Positions 12,773-25,444 of a DNA stretch of 64,000 nucleotides are shown here, one piece after another (positions within the stretch are counted from its first letter, which is position 1; the number at the start of each line of letters is the position of its first letter). The position numbers were made by a program, and so were the translations under genes. The stretch lies in contig CM051456.1 in the NCBI GenBank assembly GCA_028274465.1, positions 120,854,880-120,918,879 of the forward strand, in the 5' to 3' direction. The stretch comes from Plantago ovata. Taxonomy: Eukaryota > Streptophyta > Magnoliopsida > Lamiales > Plantaginaceae. The notes beneath the pieces are model-generated. The model did not search any database. It was not told the DNA's origin and was given only the letters and a program-made list of their open reading frames with translations.

Positions 12773-14516
12773 ATGCCAAATTCAACTTCATTCCTGAAGC
12801 AAATGACCAGCAAACAAGGATGGAAATCCACATCCAAGAGGTGGGCTGGTGGTGGTGGTGCAAGCTTGAAACAAATGGAAGGCCTGCAAAACATGTACAA
12901 CAACAATAACAACAAGAATGTGAATGGCTGTAATGACATGTTTGTGGTGAAGAAGAGAGTGATGGTTGTTGTGGACAACTCTTCACATTCAAAACATGCA
13001 ATGATGTGGGCTTTAACTCATGTTACCAACAGGGGTGATATTCTCACCCTGCTTCACATTGTCAGTCCATCTTCTTGTCAAGCCACAGATAATACTGCTC
13101 TTGCTACATCTCTTGGCTCTCTTTGCAAGGCCTGTAAACCTGAGGTACTTTCACAAGTTTCTGTCCTTACTTAAAATTCTTAGAAACTTTTAGTCCATTT
13201 CTTGGTTGGTTTAGTTTGATTTTCTTGGGTTGTTTTGTGAATTGGTGTTTGGTGTTTGGGAAATGAGATTTGTTGGTGCTCTTTAATAAGCATTTATTCA
13301 ACATTGTCAAGATTTTAACTTCATTAAGTAAATTTGAGTAAAGTTTGGAGCTCTGAGTTCCGTGAAATCAGCTGGTAGAGTTCACTAGTTGGAAATGCAG
13401 TAAAAAAGAAGAAGAAGAAGAAAAAGATTTTAACTTTGATTTTGGATTCCATCTTCCAATGGGTCAAAAAAAGAATATCTTGTTCTTATCTTTAATAATA
13501 GGAATAAAGAAAGTTGGATTTTCAGACCCTATTGCTCTTTCTGTCTTCTCTTTTCCATTTGTGTTCAAGTGGAAACAGAGAAGTGTAGGAACTTCGGGTA
13601 AAATATCTTAAACTAGAAATTTTAGCCCCATTATAATTTAAGTAAAGTTGCAATATTTCTGATTTGGTTTGCTTTGTAGCAACTTATGGTAAAATATCTT
13701 AAACTAGAAATTTTAGGCCCATTGCAATTTAAGTAAATTTACAAATATTTCTGATTTGGTTGGCTTTTTGTAGCAACTTCTGGTATAATAGTTTTAGCCC
13801 CATTGCAGTTTAAGTAAATTTGCAAATATATGTTTCGAGTAAAACATCTTTATTGATTATTGCTGGGTTTGCTGGGTTGTTAGTAAAATGTGATTAGCCC
13901 TGATTTCTTCTGACTTGGTTGATTTTGGAATTTATGAATTTTCAGGTTGAAGTAGAAGCACTAGTCATTCAAGGACCAAAAATGGCTACTGTGGTCAGCC
14001 AAGTGAAGAAGCTTGAGGTCTCTGTCCTTGTCTTAGGTCAAAAAAAGTCATCTCCATTACTAAACTGGTCAGTACTTCAATTTCTTCTGCATAATTTACT
14101 TACTGGTGGATGCAATCAATGATGGTGGATTATGTACAAAAACTCTTAATTTAGCCTCATCTATAGTCAAATTATAAACATGGTAAACTTTGGATATGTG
14201 CATTGCGCAACTTCTTGAGATTTCATGTAGACTTGCAGTCTTGCATTCTTATTCTACAACACAGATATGAAGAAATATCATAAAATGTAGAGTAAGCCAA
14301 ATGCGACTCAATGTACTGAAGTTTTGAATGTGCGTTAATGCACCATTTTGTTTCGACTTGCTCAGCTTGTGCTTGAAGAGCAGCTCAGAGGAATATGTGG
14401 AGCAGTGCATCAACAATTTGGAGTGCTTGACTATTGGAGTTACTAAGCAGAGCAAAGGAGTCAGTGGTTACCTTATCAGCACCAGATGGCACAAGAACTT
14501 CTGGCTTTTAGCTTAG
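12773..14516 (+). CDS. Universal stress protein (USP) domain protein
   Basis: Exons 12773-13144, 13946-14067 and 14366-14516 join in phase and give 214 residues. The N-terminal 60 residues are basic and low in complexity, with a glycine run and an asparagine run. The alpha/beta USP core begins at RVMVVVDNSSHSKHAMMWAL, continues with LTLLHIVSP, then VEVEALVIQGPK and KLEVSVLVLGQKK in exon 2, and ends with CLTIGVTKQSKGVSGYLIST and KNFWLLA. The fold is the adenine-nucleotide alpha-hydrolase-like Rossmann type. The ATP-binding G-2x-G-9x-G(S/T) signature is not obvious, so nucleotide binding is uncertain. An in-frame GTG upstream at 12719 was not used as a start because ATG 12773 is the first methionine codon. 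Its role is unknown beyond stress-protein family membership. Confidence 0.85.
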
Positions 14517-15120
14517 GCTGGTCAATTAGTAGTCTCAAGAATATAATTAACATATGAGCTTTTCTAGCTGGTTCAATAATTTGTAGAGTATTTTCTATTT
14601 GTCTGGTATTCTACTGTATCAACTCTCACAACTTAATATTAATCTTTAGTTTACCAGCAAAATCCAATACTTTCAACTGTGTATTTCTAGTCCATAATAT
14701 TAAAGGTTCTTGTGGGTTTTACCTTACATTACCCATCCTATATACGCACAGGCTGAAAGTAAGAACTTAGAACGTAGAAGCACTGTTCCTGAAGGTGGGA
14801 TATCAATGCCACAGTTCAACGTTATAAGCACAAGCAGAAGTGCAAGCAATCCAGCAATATAAAATGCAAAAACAACTTCCCAAAATAAGGATGCCATAAA
14901 AGTTACTGGGTGTCTTCATATTCATCTCTTCATACAAGAACAAGAATATGTTAATCAATAATCTCTATGGGTTAAAGAGGGGCTGTAGTTTGTAGGTACT
15001 GTATCATCTAATGAGGTAAAAGTAGAAGGGCCAAAGGAGGATGAATCTTTTGGCTTGACCTCCGATTTCTGGCGAAAAGTACTTTTCCTTTACTACAATA
15101 ATCATATATTTTCTATTGCC
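14517..15120. other. Convergent intergenic region
   Basis: This holds the 3' UTRs of the convergent USP (+) and transporter (-) genes. I see no additional coding or repeat structure. Confidence 0.6.
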
Positions 15121-17776
15121 TCAAACCTTATCGTCCAGTTTGTCGTTAACCAATGGAAGCAACTCCAATTTGCTCCGTGGTGTCTTAGGAGTACGTGGAG
15201 TTCCTGGTGCTTGTTGGGATATCAATTGCCTTACGTATCCATAGAAGGTACATCCAACGAGAGTTATACCACATCCGACTGCATTCATCATGGAGATTGG
15301 ATTTCTAAAGATCATCCACGAACATGTAACTGCAACAGCAACCTGAACAAAAGTAGAAATTTAGATAAGAGAAAAAATATAAGGGCATGTACACTTTCAC
15401 AAGGCTATCTAAAGTTTATGCAAAACTACTTTTAGAATGCATAAACTATTGCACTTGAACAAATAATGATCGTATTAATAACAAAATTAAATATTATTAT
15501 TGCTGCAGTGACCTATTTTGCTTCATTCGTGTGTGTGCGCGCATATATTTGTGCATGATATAAGAGTAATAAATTATACTCGTAGTAAGTTTAGGGTCTG
15601 TACCTTAAGATTTCCCGCGACATTGAATGTGACAGCGGTGGTGGAGTGAATGACATAAAAGATAGAGAAGTTCAAGCAGAAGGCCAACACTCCAGAGCCG
15701 AAAATGATGACAAGAGGTGAGAAAAGTTCAGGAGTTGTCTGAAGCCATCCCACAACTCCAGGTCCTTCCAGAATCAAGGCTGGTAAGGCCAAAATCATAG
15801 TTGCATATGGTGCCATGTAGTATACAGTGTTTATACTGCAGTAAGCAAATACTCGTACACATTAGTACTCACTAATAGAAAAGGATAAATAGACGCCAAA
15901 GTTGTGGTCAAGATCATTAAAAATCAACAGGGCACATCAAGGATTGAAGAGCTGGCAGTTTGCCTCTTTATTTACATCCATGTAACAAAGAATCTAGCCG
16001 ACATCATTAAAAACGAGAGTTTAAGGCTCACAGATGAATGTGGATAATAAAGTACTGAGAATACTAATCGGAGGTGACCTTAACCATATGAATTACAAAT
16101 ACCATTACTATGTAAACGAGAGTTTAAGGCTCACAGATGAATGTGGATAATAAAGTACGGATAATACTATTAAGAGGGGAACTTAAGTACTTAAACATAT
16201 GAATTACAAATACTGTTACTATGTGGCATTATGTGAGGTAGTGGAGAAAGATAAAAGCAGCTGATACCTGTCGAATTTGTAACCATGCAACAAAGACTCT
16301 GCAAGAATAGTTTTTGTAGAAGTTGCAATGCAACCAAACAAAGCAGCACAAAATCCAAACATGTTGAAACTCAGCTCAGTGATGGAAGTAAGTAGAATTC
16401 CTCCAACAATGGGTACTAGAGAAGCCCAAATCCTCCAGTCAAAGTACTTTTTCCAGATAAGCCATTGCAAGATAACTGTATAAAGAGCATGGACAAAGAT
16501 TATTATACACTGTTACTAATTCACTTCCATACACCAGACAGTAAAAGACGGATTGGCACGCAATATTTATTAAAGAAAACGGAGAGTGATAGTGCCCATA
16601 CTCTAATCAATCAAGCTCCAAAAAATAAATATATGTAACACTAAAAGGAAACAAATTAGTTGCAATAAAGAAGATGTGGATAGAATTTCTTAGTACGTTC
16701 CGAAAATGTAGGTTTCCTTTCTCTAAACGCAAAACCTACTTTCGATAAGAAAACACCCGCCAAAGTGCATTTTGAGATAATAAAAAGCAGCCAATCACTT
16801 ATAACATCTTCTTGCCAACACTCATCCAAACGTTATCAGATTATCGTGCAAAGTTAAGAGTGAAACAAATTAAAGTGTTAATTTTAGTGAAACAAACCTG
16901 TGGTTGCTGGGGTGAAAGACTTGATAGTCTGCATGAACGAAACGGGAATATAACGCAAGCTCACGTTCCCAAGCACAATGTTGATACAAAATATAAACGA
17001 CATGGGAAATATTCTCTTCCAGCGATCCTCAGGATCAACTTGAATAAGAGGCTTTACTTTCAGCACTTTGATAACCACGTATGCACCGATAGCTGATGAT
17101 ATGAAGTGAATGCACGACACCGTCAAGGGAAACTTGAAGTCCAATTTCTGCCAACCAATGAAAAACATTCCAGTTCAGCAAAATATCATAGATAAACAAT
17201 CATCAACCGAACGATACGAACCAAAATCAACACATCAGGTCATCAGGATATTTCTACATGTATATAATAATTCACAGATACAAGCCTCAGGTCTATATAT
17301 CAGCTGCCCCTACCTAATAAACTATAAATTCACTACAAAAACGTCCCCCACACAAAGAGACATTGCTCTAATTCATGAATATATAAGCTTTAGGCCTATA
17401 TCAGCTGAATATGCCTACAAACAAGGATGCTTTAGAATTGGAAATCACTATAACAGCATTCCAATCACACAAATAAAGCAACATAAGGGAATGAGGCTGT
17501 ACTCAAAACAATTAAGTAAGATTCTAACAAAACTAAACAAGAGCAAAGATTTACATTCCACAAAATCCATAAAAGAAATACTGTATCAATCACCAAATTC
17601 AAGTTTAAGTTTGTAGAAACAAGAAACCGAAAGATCAGAATTAAAAAATAAGAAAAAATTGTGACCTGAAAGATCCACTTGTTCATGATGATAACAGTGA
17701 CATTGAAAGCCCACCATTGAATAATAGCCATAATGGATCGAATTACAGTCCACTGGCACAACAAGCTCTCCTCCAT
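15121..17776 (-). CDS. Nucleotide-sugar (UDP-galactose-type) transporter
   Basis: Minus-strand exons 17666-17776, 16898-17147, 16268-16475, 15604-15835 and 15121-15342 join in phase to encode 340 residues. It opens MEESLLCQWTVIRSIMAIIQ and has about ten hydrophobic helices. Family markers are NVTVIIMNKWIFQ in helix 1-2, FPLTVSCIHF, LGNVSLRYIPVSFMQTIKSF, INTVYYMAPYATMILALPAL, and VIHSTTAVTFNVAGNLK followed by VAVAV. These mark the NST/TPT branch of the drug/metabolite transporter superfamily. The closest match I recall is Arabidopsis UDP-GALT1 (At1g77610), which moves UDP-galactose into the Golgi lumen for glycan synthesis. The C-terminal tail is hydrophilic and Pro/Thr-rich (GTPRTPKTPRS). Its length matches the family at about 335-345 residues. 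Substrate is inferred from homology only. Confidence 0.9.
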
Positions 17777-19864
17777 GATTTCACCTCACCACCACTCAGA
17801 TCAACAGTTTTTTAAAGAAAAAAAAAATCCAATCTTTTTCACAAGAAAGAAGAACAAAAAGAAGAGATCAAAGAAGCAAGAAAGGGAAAACCCAGAAGGA
17901 ATTTGAGCAAAAGGGAAGGGATTAGGATGGGTAAGCGGTGCGATACGAGGAGGAGGCAGGCTTGGTGTAGCCTGTTGTTGTGTGGAGTGATGAAGCCATA
18001 TGAGAGAGATTATGAGGTGTTTTTATTCCAAAAGGAAAAGGAGAAATTTTGGTCACTCTCATTTATATTTCATTGAGTTTCTATTTTATAATATCTCCTT
18101 TTATTAATTGTTAATTAATTAGAGTAATTGTTGAATTTTAGACTTTGAATAGGATTTTAATTGAAAGAAAAATAAATGGAAAGTGAATTTGAAACGTATC
18201 AGACTATCATCGTTTGTTGTTGGCTCACTCACATCACGCCTTGAAGACACCTTAGTTCTCCCAAATCACACGTTCACATGCACTTTAGGTCTCTAGTTTA
18301 TTTAAAAGTAAAATAAATACTACTACTCTTTAGCATGATTTAAAATTTTGATTATGTAGCATGTTTTTAGACGACTTGTGATAAAATAAAATGGAAGTTT
18401 CTATAGGAGAATTTTTTTTGAGTGTTTTTAAAATTCTTGAAATTTATATCGATCTCTATAAAAAATAAAATAAAATTCGATAGATTATGAAAAATTGTTT
18501 AAACTAAGTAGAATAATGTTAAGTTTTGCTCGTTAAATTTAAAATCGCTTTTACCATTAAACTTGTTACTTTGTTTGTAAAATCATTTGCATACCTCTAC
18601 CATATTAAACTTGGTTCTTCCTTATTCTATTTGATTTAATTTCTTAATTATAATATGTGCAACATTTTTCATATTCACCATTTGTGCTTAAATGTAATCT
18701 CGTGTAACGTTTATTCCGTTATTTAAATATACTTTAATAGTTTTTACTTCAAAATATTGTTGAAGATTATTAACATCTTGGTTATAAAATCCTAACCTTT
18801 TCAAATATACTCTGTAGATACAAAAGTGGAGGTTTTGTAAAAGTGGGAATCACTTATTACACTACAACTATAGTGAAAAATAATGTCCAATTAAATAGCA
18901 ACACCTATTTATAGAAAGAAAAAAAAAAGGCACGGGTACACTAATTATTTTTACGGACATTCCTTTAATGGAAAGCAAATAACATGGACACTTTTGTATC
19001 CAACGAAAAGGTTCATTCTGATTTTCATTTCTAGACCAAGTACTTTGCTACTTATGTGATCAAAGGAACTAGATTAATTTGTATTTTGCATAATAATAAT
19101 TAATAATCAATCACCAACTCCACTTTGTTTGAGAATTCGTTTAGCACATTGCATTTCACTACTCGTTTGTACCGTCTATTATTTCATAACGAAGTACGTA
19201 CATTTTTCATATTCATATGTGAACCTAATCAACCGGTTGATATCAGTGATTCATAGACAAACAATAGGTAGTTGTATGAATTGCTAGAAACCCTTTGACT
19301 ATTTGCTTTTTGTAGCATGAAGGTGCTTGACTGCTTGGTTAAAGAAAGAGGCAACTCATCGTGTTCAATGGACTTTGGCCCTCGCCAAACATACCCAATG
19401 ATTTGCTCTGAATAAGTTTCAAATTACTGTACTTATTTAGTTATGTAGCAACTCATTTACTTAATTTGTAGTCCAAATTCACGCTGTGCACATTTGAGAA
19501 TTGGTGTAACTTGTAAGCTAAAGCAACATATCACATGTGAAAATTCGTTCGAAAATATGGAGTTATGGGCATCTCATGAATGTCTAGATAAATTTTCATA
19601 CTAAATCTAGAAAAATCTCTCACAACAAGTCAAGAATTAGGCACCTTTTTAGACTCTTGGCAAGCATGAGCCATGATGATTTATTCTAGTGGTTCAATCT
19701 CATGTCTTCTAACTAGAAAGAGCTTCTCGTTATTGGACGGTGGTCAAGTTAGTGTAGTGTGGTTCCTTTTGGTTGAGAGCGTTTTTTGTTCGACTATTGC
19801 TCGTGATCCTTTTCTCAATTGTTAGATGTTAAAAAAAAATCTGATTCTTCAATGTTACTAAATT
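17777..19864. other. Transporter 5' region and intergenic DNA
   Basis: The 5' UTR and promoter of the minus-strand transporter lie at about 17777-18050. Beyond that the sequence is AT-rich with no convincing gene. Confidence 0.55.
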
Positions 19865-20423
19865 GCAGTGGCGGATCTGTATACCACTGTGGGTGCCTTG
19901 CACCCCCAACTTTTTTTTTCTTCAGTATATTATGTAAAAAAAATATTTTGCTCCCATAACACACTCTCATAACACTAATTTTTTTCACCCACCTGAATTT
20001 ATAAAATCTATTTTGAATCTATTGAATTAATTGTAAGAATATATATTACTATTTTGGGTTTTTAACGTCAATTGAGGTTAGATTGATGAAAAAACATCAT
20101 TTTTATTAACATTAATGAAAAATTCGTCTATCTTACTCATTTTAAGTTAAAACTCATTATTTTAGTATGAAATATTATAATTAATGTATATGAAAAAAAT
20201 GTTTTCTTATGAAATTTATCATGAAACTATTAAATATTGATTGGTTTGATTCCAAACGGAAAAAAAATGTATCTACTTCAACATTGGTATGATTTAATTG
20301 AATTTTAGTTATTATTTATTATTTTTAATAATTAATTATTTTCTATTTAATTTTTTTAATAATAATTAACATATACGGTTTATATTCGCACCCACAATTG
20401 GAAATTTCTGGATCCGCCACTGC
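19865..20423. mobile_element. 559-bp non-autonomous TIR DNA transposon
   Basis: It begins GCAGTGGCGGATC and ends with the exact reverse complement GATCCGCCACTGC. The similarity continues inward: GTGGGTGC near the left end pairs with GCACCCAC near the right, giving an imperfect terminal inverted repeat of about 35 bases. The interior is AT-rich and has no transposase. No clean target duplication is visible. Superfamily is uncertain; I lean towards hAT-like from the CAGTGGCGG type of terminus. Confidence 0.75.
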
Positions 20424-21018
20424 GAAAATTGGACACGATTTTTTTAAAATAAATAAATTAAAGAACGTTTATAATTCCATAAATATTAAAAACATTTCAT
20501 TCCTAGTTTTGCGCTATTTATCAAAAAAAAAAAAAAATTTAATAGAAAATTCAATGTGTGTTTTTTAATAGAAGTACTATATATATAGTAACAAAATTTT
20601 AACTCTATCAAATATTGAACTTGTAGTAACTTGGTGAGGTATCAAACCTGAACACTTTGAACTTCTGGTAGATTGCCAAATTTTTAAATTTATGTCAATT
20701 TTATCTTATACGTAGGAGTCCACAAATAATCATCCGAAAGAGATATTATATGATATGAGTATCACAAAGTGTAAGAGGTATGATATGAATATGATCTAGT
20801 TATCCTAAAATCATTCGAGTAATATTCTTGAAAGATACCATGTTTAAGAAAACAAGTCACGTCTGGTAATAACGCCAACAAGAAAATATCTATAACTGGA
20901 CTCGTTAGTCCCGTCCCACACTACCATAACATTACGCACACAACAGAACAGACAACTTACCTGTCGACAACAAGTTCCCTTCAAAATTTGCAAACACAAC
21001 TACTATAATTATTACTAT
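20424..21018. other. Intergenic, nothing recognised
   Basis: AT-rich sequence with short homopolymer runs. I see no gene or transposon boundary. Confidence 0.5.
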
Positions 21019-21037
21019 AATTATTAGCTACTTAATT

Positions 21038-21151
21038 GCTCAATTGGTTATACTGAGGTGTCATGACACTAGAGGTCATAGGTTCAATTCTCGCCATGTG
21101 CGGGATTATTTATAGTTTATTACTAGCTTTGTAATGGTTCGATTATTAAAA
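21038..21151 (+). mobile_element. Short SINE with 19-bp target duplication
   Basis: The body of about 114 bases has an A-box-like GCTCAATTGGTTA at its start and a B-box-like GGTTCAATTCTCG near 21079-21095. It ends in a short A run. It is flanked by a perfect direct repeat AATTATTAGCTACTTAATT at 21019-21037 and 21152-21170, which is the target-site duplication expected of LINE-mediated SINE insertion. Confidence 0.85.
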
Positions 21152-22054
21152 AATTATTAGCTACTTAATTACTTAGGTTGTTCCTTGTTATTATTGTGCT
21201 TAATTATTTCGAAAAAAAAAATGCGCTCATAATCATATTGGTATTACTATTGCATGACATGATGTAACGTAATTAGCCATGTTCTTCTAGTTATCTACGA
21301 TAAACAACAACTCACTACTCGATATTCTCAATTCCTATTTATAAGCATTTGCAATTACCTATCCGATCCCCCCAACTACACATAAAGTGACCACCTTTCT
21401 TTAGGAAATAAACAAAACTCATGGATTGACCTTGCATATGCAAATATGCAATGCCATTAAGTACTCGGTATTTAATTTAAACTACTCTATCTAAATTTCT
21501 GCTAGTAGAAAATAAAATGATTAATCAGAAGTCAACTATGAGAGTTCGTTTTTGCGAAACATACACTAGTTCTGGACACGTGTGTGCAAGATTAGGAAAA
21601 GGAGCACATGTCATACAATTAGTAGTCGTGTCTAGACTGCAAAGATAGGTAATATGAGAATATTCAAAGTTATTGACAAGTCAACATGATAATTGTTGTT
21701 CAAGAAATCTAATCTTTCGGCCACATAAAGTTTCAAACTAAGGTCTTCTTTGAGGTTCACTAGTCAGGCATATTAAGAAAAAAAATGAGAAGTATTAGAA
21801 AACAAGCAGTTTCAGTTCAACAAAGGTACAATATGCAACAGATCACATATGCCTAATTATTCACACTGAATATTAATCATGCTACATAATCCTGGACTGG
21901 ATTTGCATTAGAGAAAACAAATACATGATCTCATGAAGCTATAATACTCTAGTAGTATTTCTCAAGTACCAGTCAGTGTCAAATTTTCATCATCTACTTT
22001 ACGGATAGAAACTGAATACTTGGTAAAATTACGCCCACAGAAGAATAATAAGGC

Positions 22055-23015
22055 CATACATAACTGTAACAGATTTTAGATGGAAGAAAGGAAACAAAAC
22101 AATGTCAATATTGTTTTCATTTATCACACAAGATGTGAAGAAAGAGAAGTGACAGGGAAATGGTAGTTAGACAATATAATCCACACTCACATCATACTCA
22201 TTCCACAAATCCACACATCATTTAGTTGTTAATTTTGTTTGCATTTTGAGGTTGGTAAGAAAGCAACTTGTTGTGTTGTTCCTGTACATATATAGTTGGC
22301 CAACTTCCAAAAGTAATACTATAAATATACTATAGTAATTAATTTCTGATCTTGATCTGCTAGCATATTCGATCAGAAAAGGACTCAGAAAATACCATGG
22401 TAGATGTGAATTTATCATCTAAACCACATTACTCGTCAAACTAACAACTTTGTTTCATGAATGACTAGCATGATAACTTCGATTCACAAGGCAAACACTG
22501 AGTGCTTCAAGACTTGCCTATAGTAGACTCTCACCAATCTCTCAGTATTACAAACAGAATGTTTTTCTCTATACAAGCCGAGATATGTCCATTCTTCCAC
22601 TCAACGTAAGGCATGATTTGGCAACTATATCCTGTACTTTGACAGTTCACACTAACGTATACTTGTCCATCCTTATACTCAACACGAGGAAACTATACAC
22701 GGGTACTTTTGCATTAAACATTTTATATCTTAGTAATACTTCTTAATTTTCATAGTACTTACTATTTACAGTAAGGCTATCTCCAGCAGCTGTGCTCACT
22801 TTGGGCCTCAACTATGCCATATCAACACTCTACTAACTTCAGGTCTCCAACAGTTTGAGGCGCTGCTGGAGCGCCTCGAGTGGGAGCAACTCGGAGTTGC
22901 TCCCCTGTTGGAGATAGCCTAAGTTACTAACAAGGTAAATATGGAAACTGAAAGTTGAACCAAAAGACCAGCTAGGAGCCTAGGCACTTCAATCTGAAAT
23001 TCAAGTATTCAACAG
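22055..23015. repeat. Segmental duplication copy A
   Basis: The stretch is similar, with indels, to 23770-24420. Shared blocks include the segment around GGTAGTTAGACAA (22162 versus 23862), GTTGGCCAACTTCCAAAAGT (22294 versus 23966) and TTTGTTTCATGAATG (22450 versus 24069). Copy A is longer because it holds the Harbinger-type MITE at 22775-22919. It appears noncoding. Confidence 0.75.
22775..22919. mobile_element. Tourist/Harbinger-type MITE, 145 bp
   Basis: The ends are GGCTATCTCC and GGAGATAGCC, perfect inverted repeats that continue imperfectly. Each end is flanked by TAA (22772-22774 and 22920-22922), the three-base target duplication of the PIF/Harbinger superfamily. The interior is GC-richer than its surroundings and contains a second palindrome (GGAGCAACTCGGAGTTGCTCC). 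The matching site in duplicate copy B (about 24325) has a single TAA and no insert. Confidence 0.85.
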
Positions 23016-23084
23016 GAAAAAAACAACTCTAAAATCATCTCATCTTTTTAGGTTCTCTTACTTAGCTTAAGAATTGACTATATT

Positions 23085-23220
23085 TGACATTAGCAGGTTG
23101 GATGTGGTATGTGGATTTATCATCCCAGTCCATTACTTATCAGCTTAACAATTTATTTATTTCATGAGTGACTAAACCGATATATTCAAATCACGAGACA
23201 TTTAGAACATGATGATACAG
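23085..23220. repeat. Partial third copy of the 22-kb duplication
   Basis: The segment around TTATCATCCCAGTCCATTAC and TTTCATGAGTGACTAAACC matches 22399-22500 of copy A at moderate identity. It shows that the local duplication happened more than once. Confidence 0.5.
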
Positions 23221-23584
23221 GAATTCAACTATATTTCCAAGGTAAGTATCAGCTCATTAACTTTTAGAAACCACTGAATAAAATTCATAACCAAAAATTC
23301 CAAGCCCGACAGAGTAAACAACATGATGTTCATTCACGTATAATTTAATAACCTAGAAATGAGTACTCCAAGACAAAGTAGTTTCCGATGAGACAGGTAA
23401 GAAGAAATGTGTGTTAGATTCCAAGTACATGATGTCTATTGTTTCTATTCAATATTTCATCAAATGCTTTTAACAGACGTGCTCCACGATCTGCTACAGC
23501 AGGAAAATAGGAAAGAACACAGATACAGGAAGAAATTTGTGTAGGCATACCGATGGAGACACCAAAAGCTCTTCATTTGTGTGA

Positions 23585-23612
23585 TGTGGTTCAGGACATT
23601 TTGTCATCGCCA
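23585..23612 (-). other. Exon-like duplicate of a terminal coding exon
   Basis: On the minus strand, ATGAATGCAG is followed by GTGGCGATGACAAAATGTCC and TGA. This closely copies the acceptor and start of the terminal exon at 25445-25491 (GAATGCAG then GTGGAGATGATAACAAAGG). Spliced to exon 1 of the small membrane-protein gene it would encode GGDDKMS and stop. It may be an alternative last exon or a dead duplicate. Confidence 0.4.
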
Positions 23613-23769
23613 CCTGCATTCATCAATTAGCTAGACACATGCATAACATAACCATAGTGAAGTCTTTAACAGTTGTCCTAGGACTGGACTTATGAAAACC
23701 CAAAGTACGAGAACTGACATAAACTGAACATTTACAAGTAAAATAGCACATAACGAAATGGCAAGACTG

Positions 23770-24420
23770 ACATGCACCAATACTAGATAGAACCAAGAAA
23801 ACACTGACAATGAATTTCATTTAGCATGCAAGATGTGAAGAGACAAAAGTGAAAAGCAAGTGGTAGTTAGACAACGTAAACCACGTTCACATCATACTCA
23901 CAACATTGAATTAATTTTTGTTTGCAATTTAAAATATGTAAGAGAGGAAATTGTTCATGTATGTAGTTGGCCAACTTCCAAAAGTAATACTAGTATACTG
24001 TAGCTGATTTGTGAATATGATTTTCAACTCAACGATATCAGAAAAGGACCAATCAAACAGCCAACTTCTTTGTTTCATGAATGTCTGGCCCACAAGATTC
24101 GGCTCATGAGACAAACAGTGCCGTTCGAGATTACTCATATTTGGCTTACTCTATTTACCTGTCAGCGTCTCTCAACTAGCTGCCTAAACCAGATATGAGT
24201 TGATCCACATGAACATATACTGTATTCGTTTATTATTCAACTCAACATAAGACATGATTTGACAACTATGACTGACACTTTTGCACTAAAACATATTTCA
24301 TATTGGTTCCTCGTGAGAACTATCTAAGCTCGCTAGCATGTCAAGAAAGTGGCAATTGAACTAAAAGCTAGAATATTTGACATGAAATTCAACAACACTA
24401 ATCATCAACAGAATAATCTT
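23770..24420. repeat. Segmental duplication copy B
   Basis: Counterpart of 22055-23015. It retains an uninterrupted CTATCTAAGCTC at about 24321 where copy A carries the Harbinger-type MITE. Confidence 0.7.
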
Positions 24421-25444
24421 GTCATCGCTTAGGAATTTACCGAGTTCCTAATAGAATAATTCTACTTCTATATATCAGATATTTGGAATAAAACTCAAAA
24501 TTAACAAACAAAAATTGGGAGCAAAGCTCAATATCAATATAATAAAGAATTGTCTGAATGAAAAGTAAGTAAACTAACAAGACCTAGCCTCTAAAGGAAA
24601 CTATTCTATGGAATTAGAAATCAACTAGGGGAAGGTCTATAAAACTATAATAAAAGTAAACAGAACTAGACTAGCAAATAAACTAATAAAACCATAATAA
24701 ACACTAATTCCTATTTCTAAACGTAAACTAAGAATAAACTTAATATTCTTTCTGATTCCTATCAATTTCTTCTTGCATAATTTTAGATTGAACTAAAATG
24801 TGACATTGGCATTGCATTATTGTCAGCTAGGAGTTCATAACTCACATACCATATACTGATCAGGTATTACATTATGCAAAACATAATACACCGTTGTGTT
24901 CAATCTGAAGCAAAGATGAAAATTATCAAATGCGTAATCACAACTTTAAATAATTACAATGTTCAGCATAATTAGGCTTTGCAGCAAAACATTGTAATCA
25001 CTGCCTAGAGCTTTGATGGAGCTATAGCATATTCATGGGGCAACTTACGTATCTTGTTAACAACTGAATGTATTGTACTGACAAAATTTGAACTATCAAT
25101 TTCTTCCATATGAGCTAAAATAACATCACATCGAACTAAAAGAAACACAAACAAGAGCCATAACCTCTATTTATTGAAGTTTCCATGAACTCAAGTAGCA
25201 GGAAATTTTGATCTGGTACAGACTAAAAGGCAAAAAAACTCGGCTATACTGATAGACACATGTTAAATATTAAGAATCTGAAAAGTGAAAGAACAAGCTC
25301 TACCCAGTCAAACTAGATTTCTAAGCTTTTAGCTACATGCTAGTTGAGTACTCATTGTTAACAAATACTCATCGAGCGAATGCAGCCAATTTACTTTCCA
25401 AACCAAAGTTTATGGTTTATGTAGTTCACCACATTACATACCTA
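24421..25444. other. AT-rich DNA downstream of small membrane-protein gene
   Basis: This is probably 3' UTR and intergenic DNA of the minus-strand gene at 25445-26100, or intron if the distal exon-like copy is used. I see no other coding region. Confidence 0.5.
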
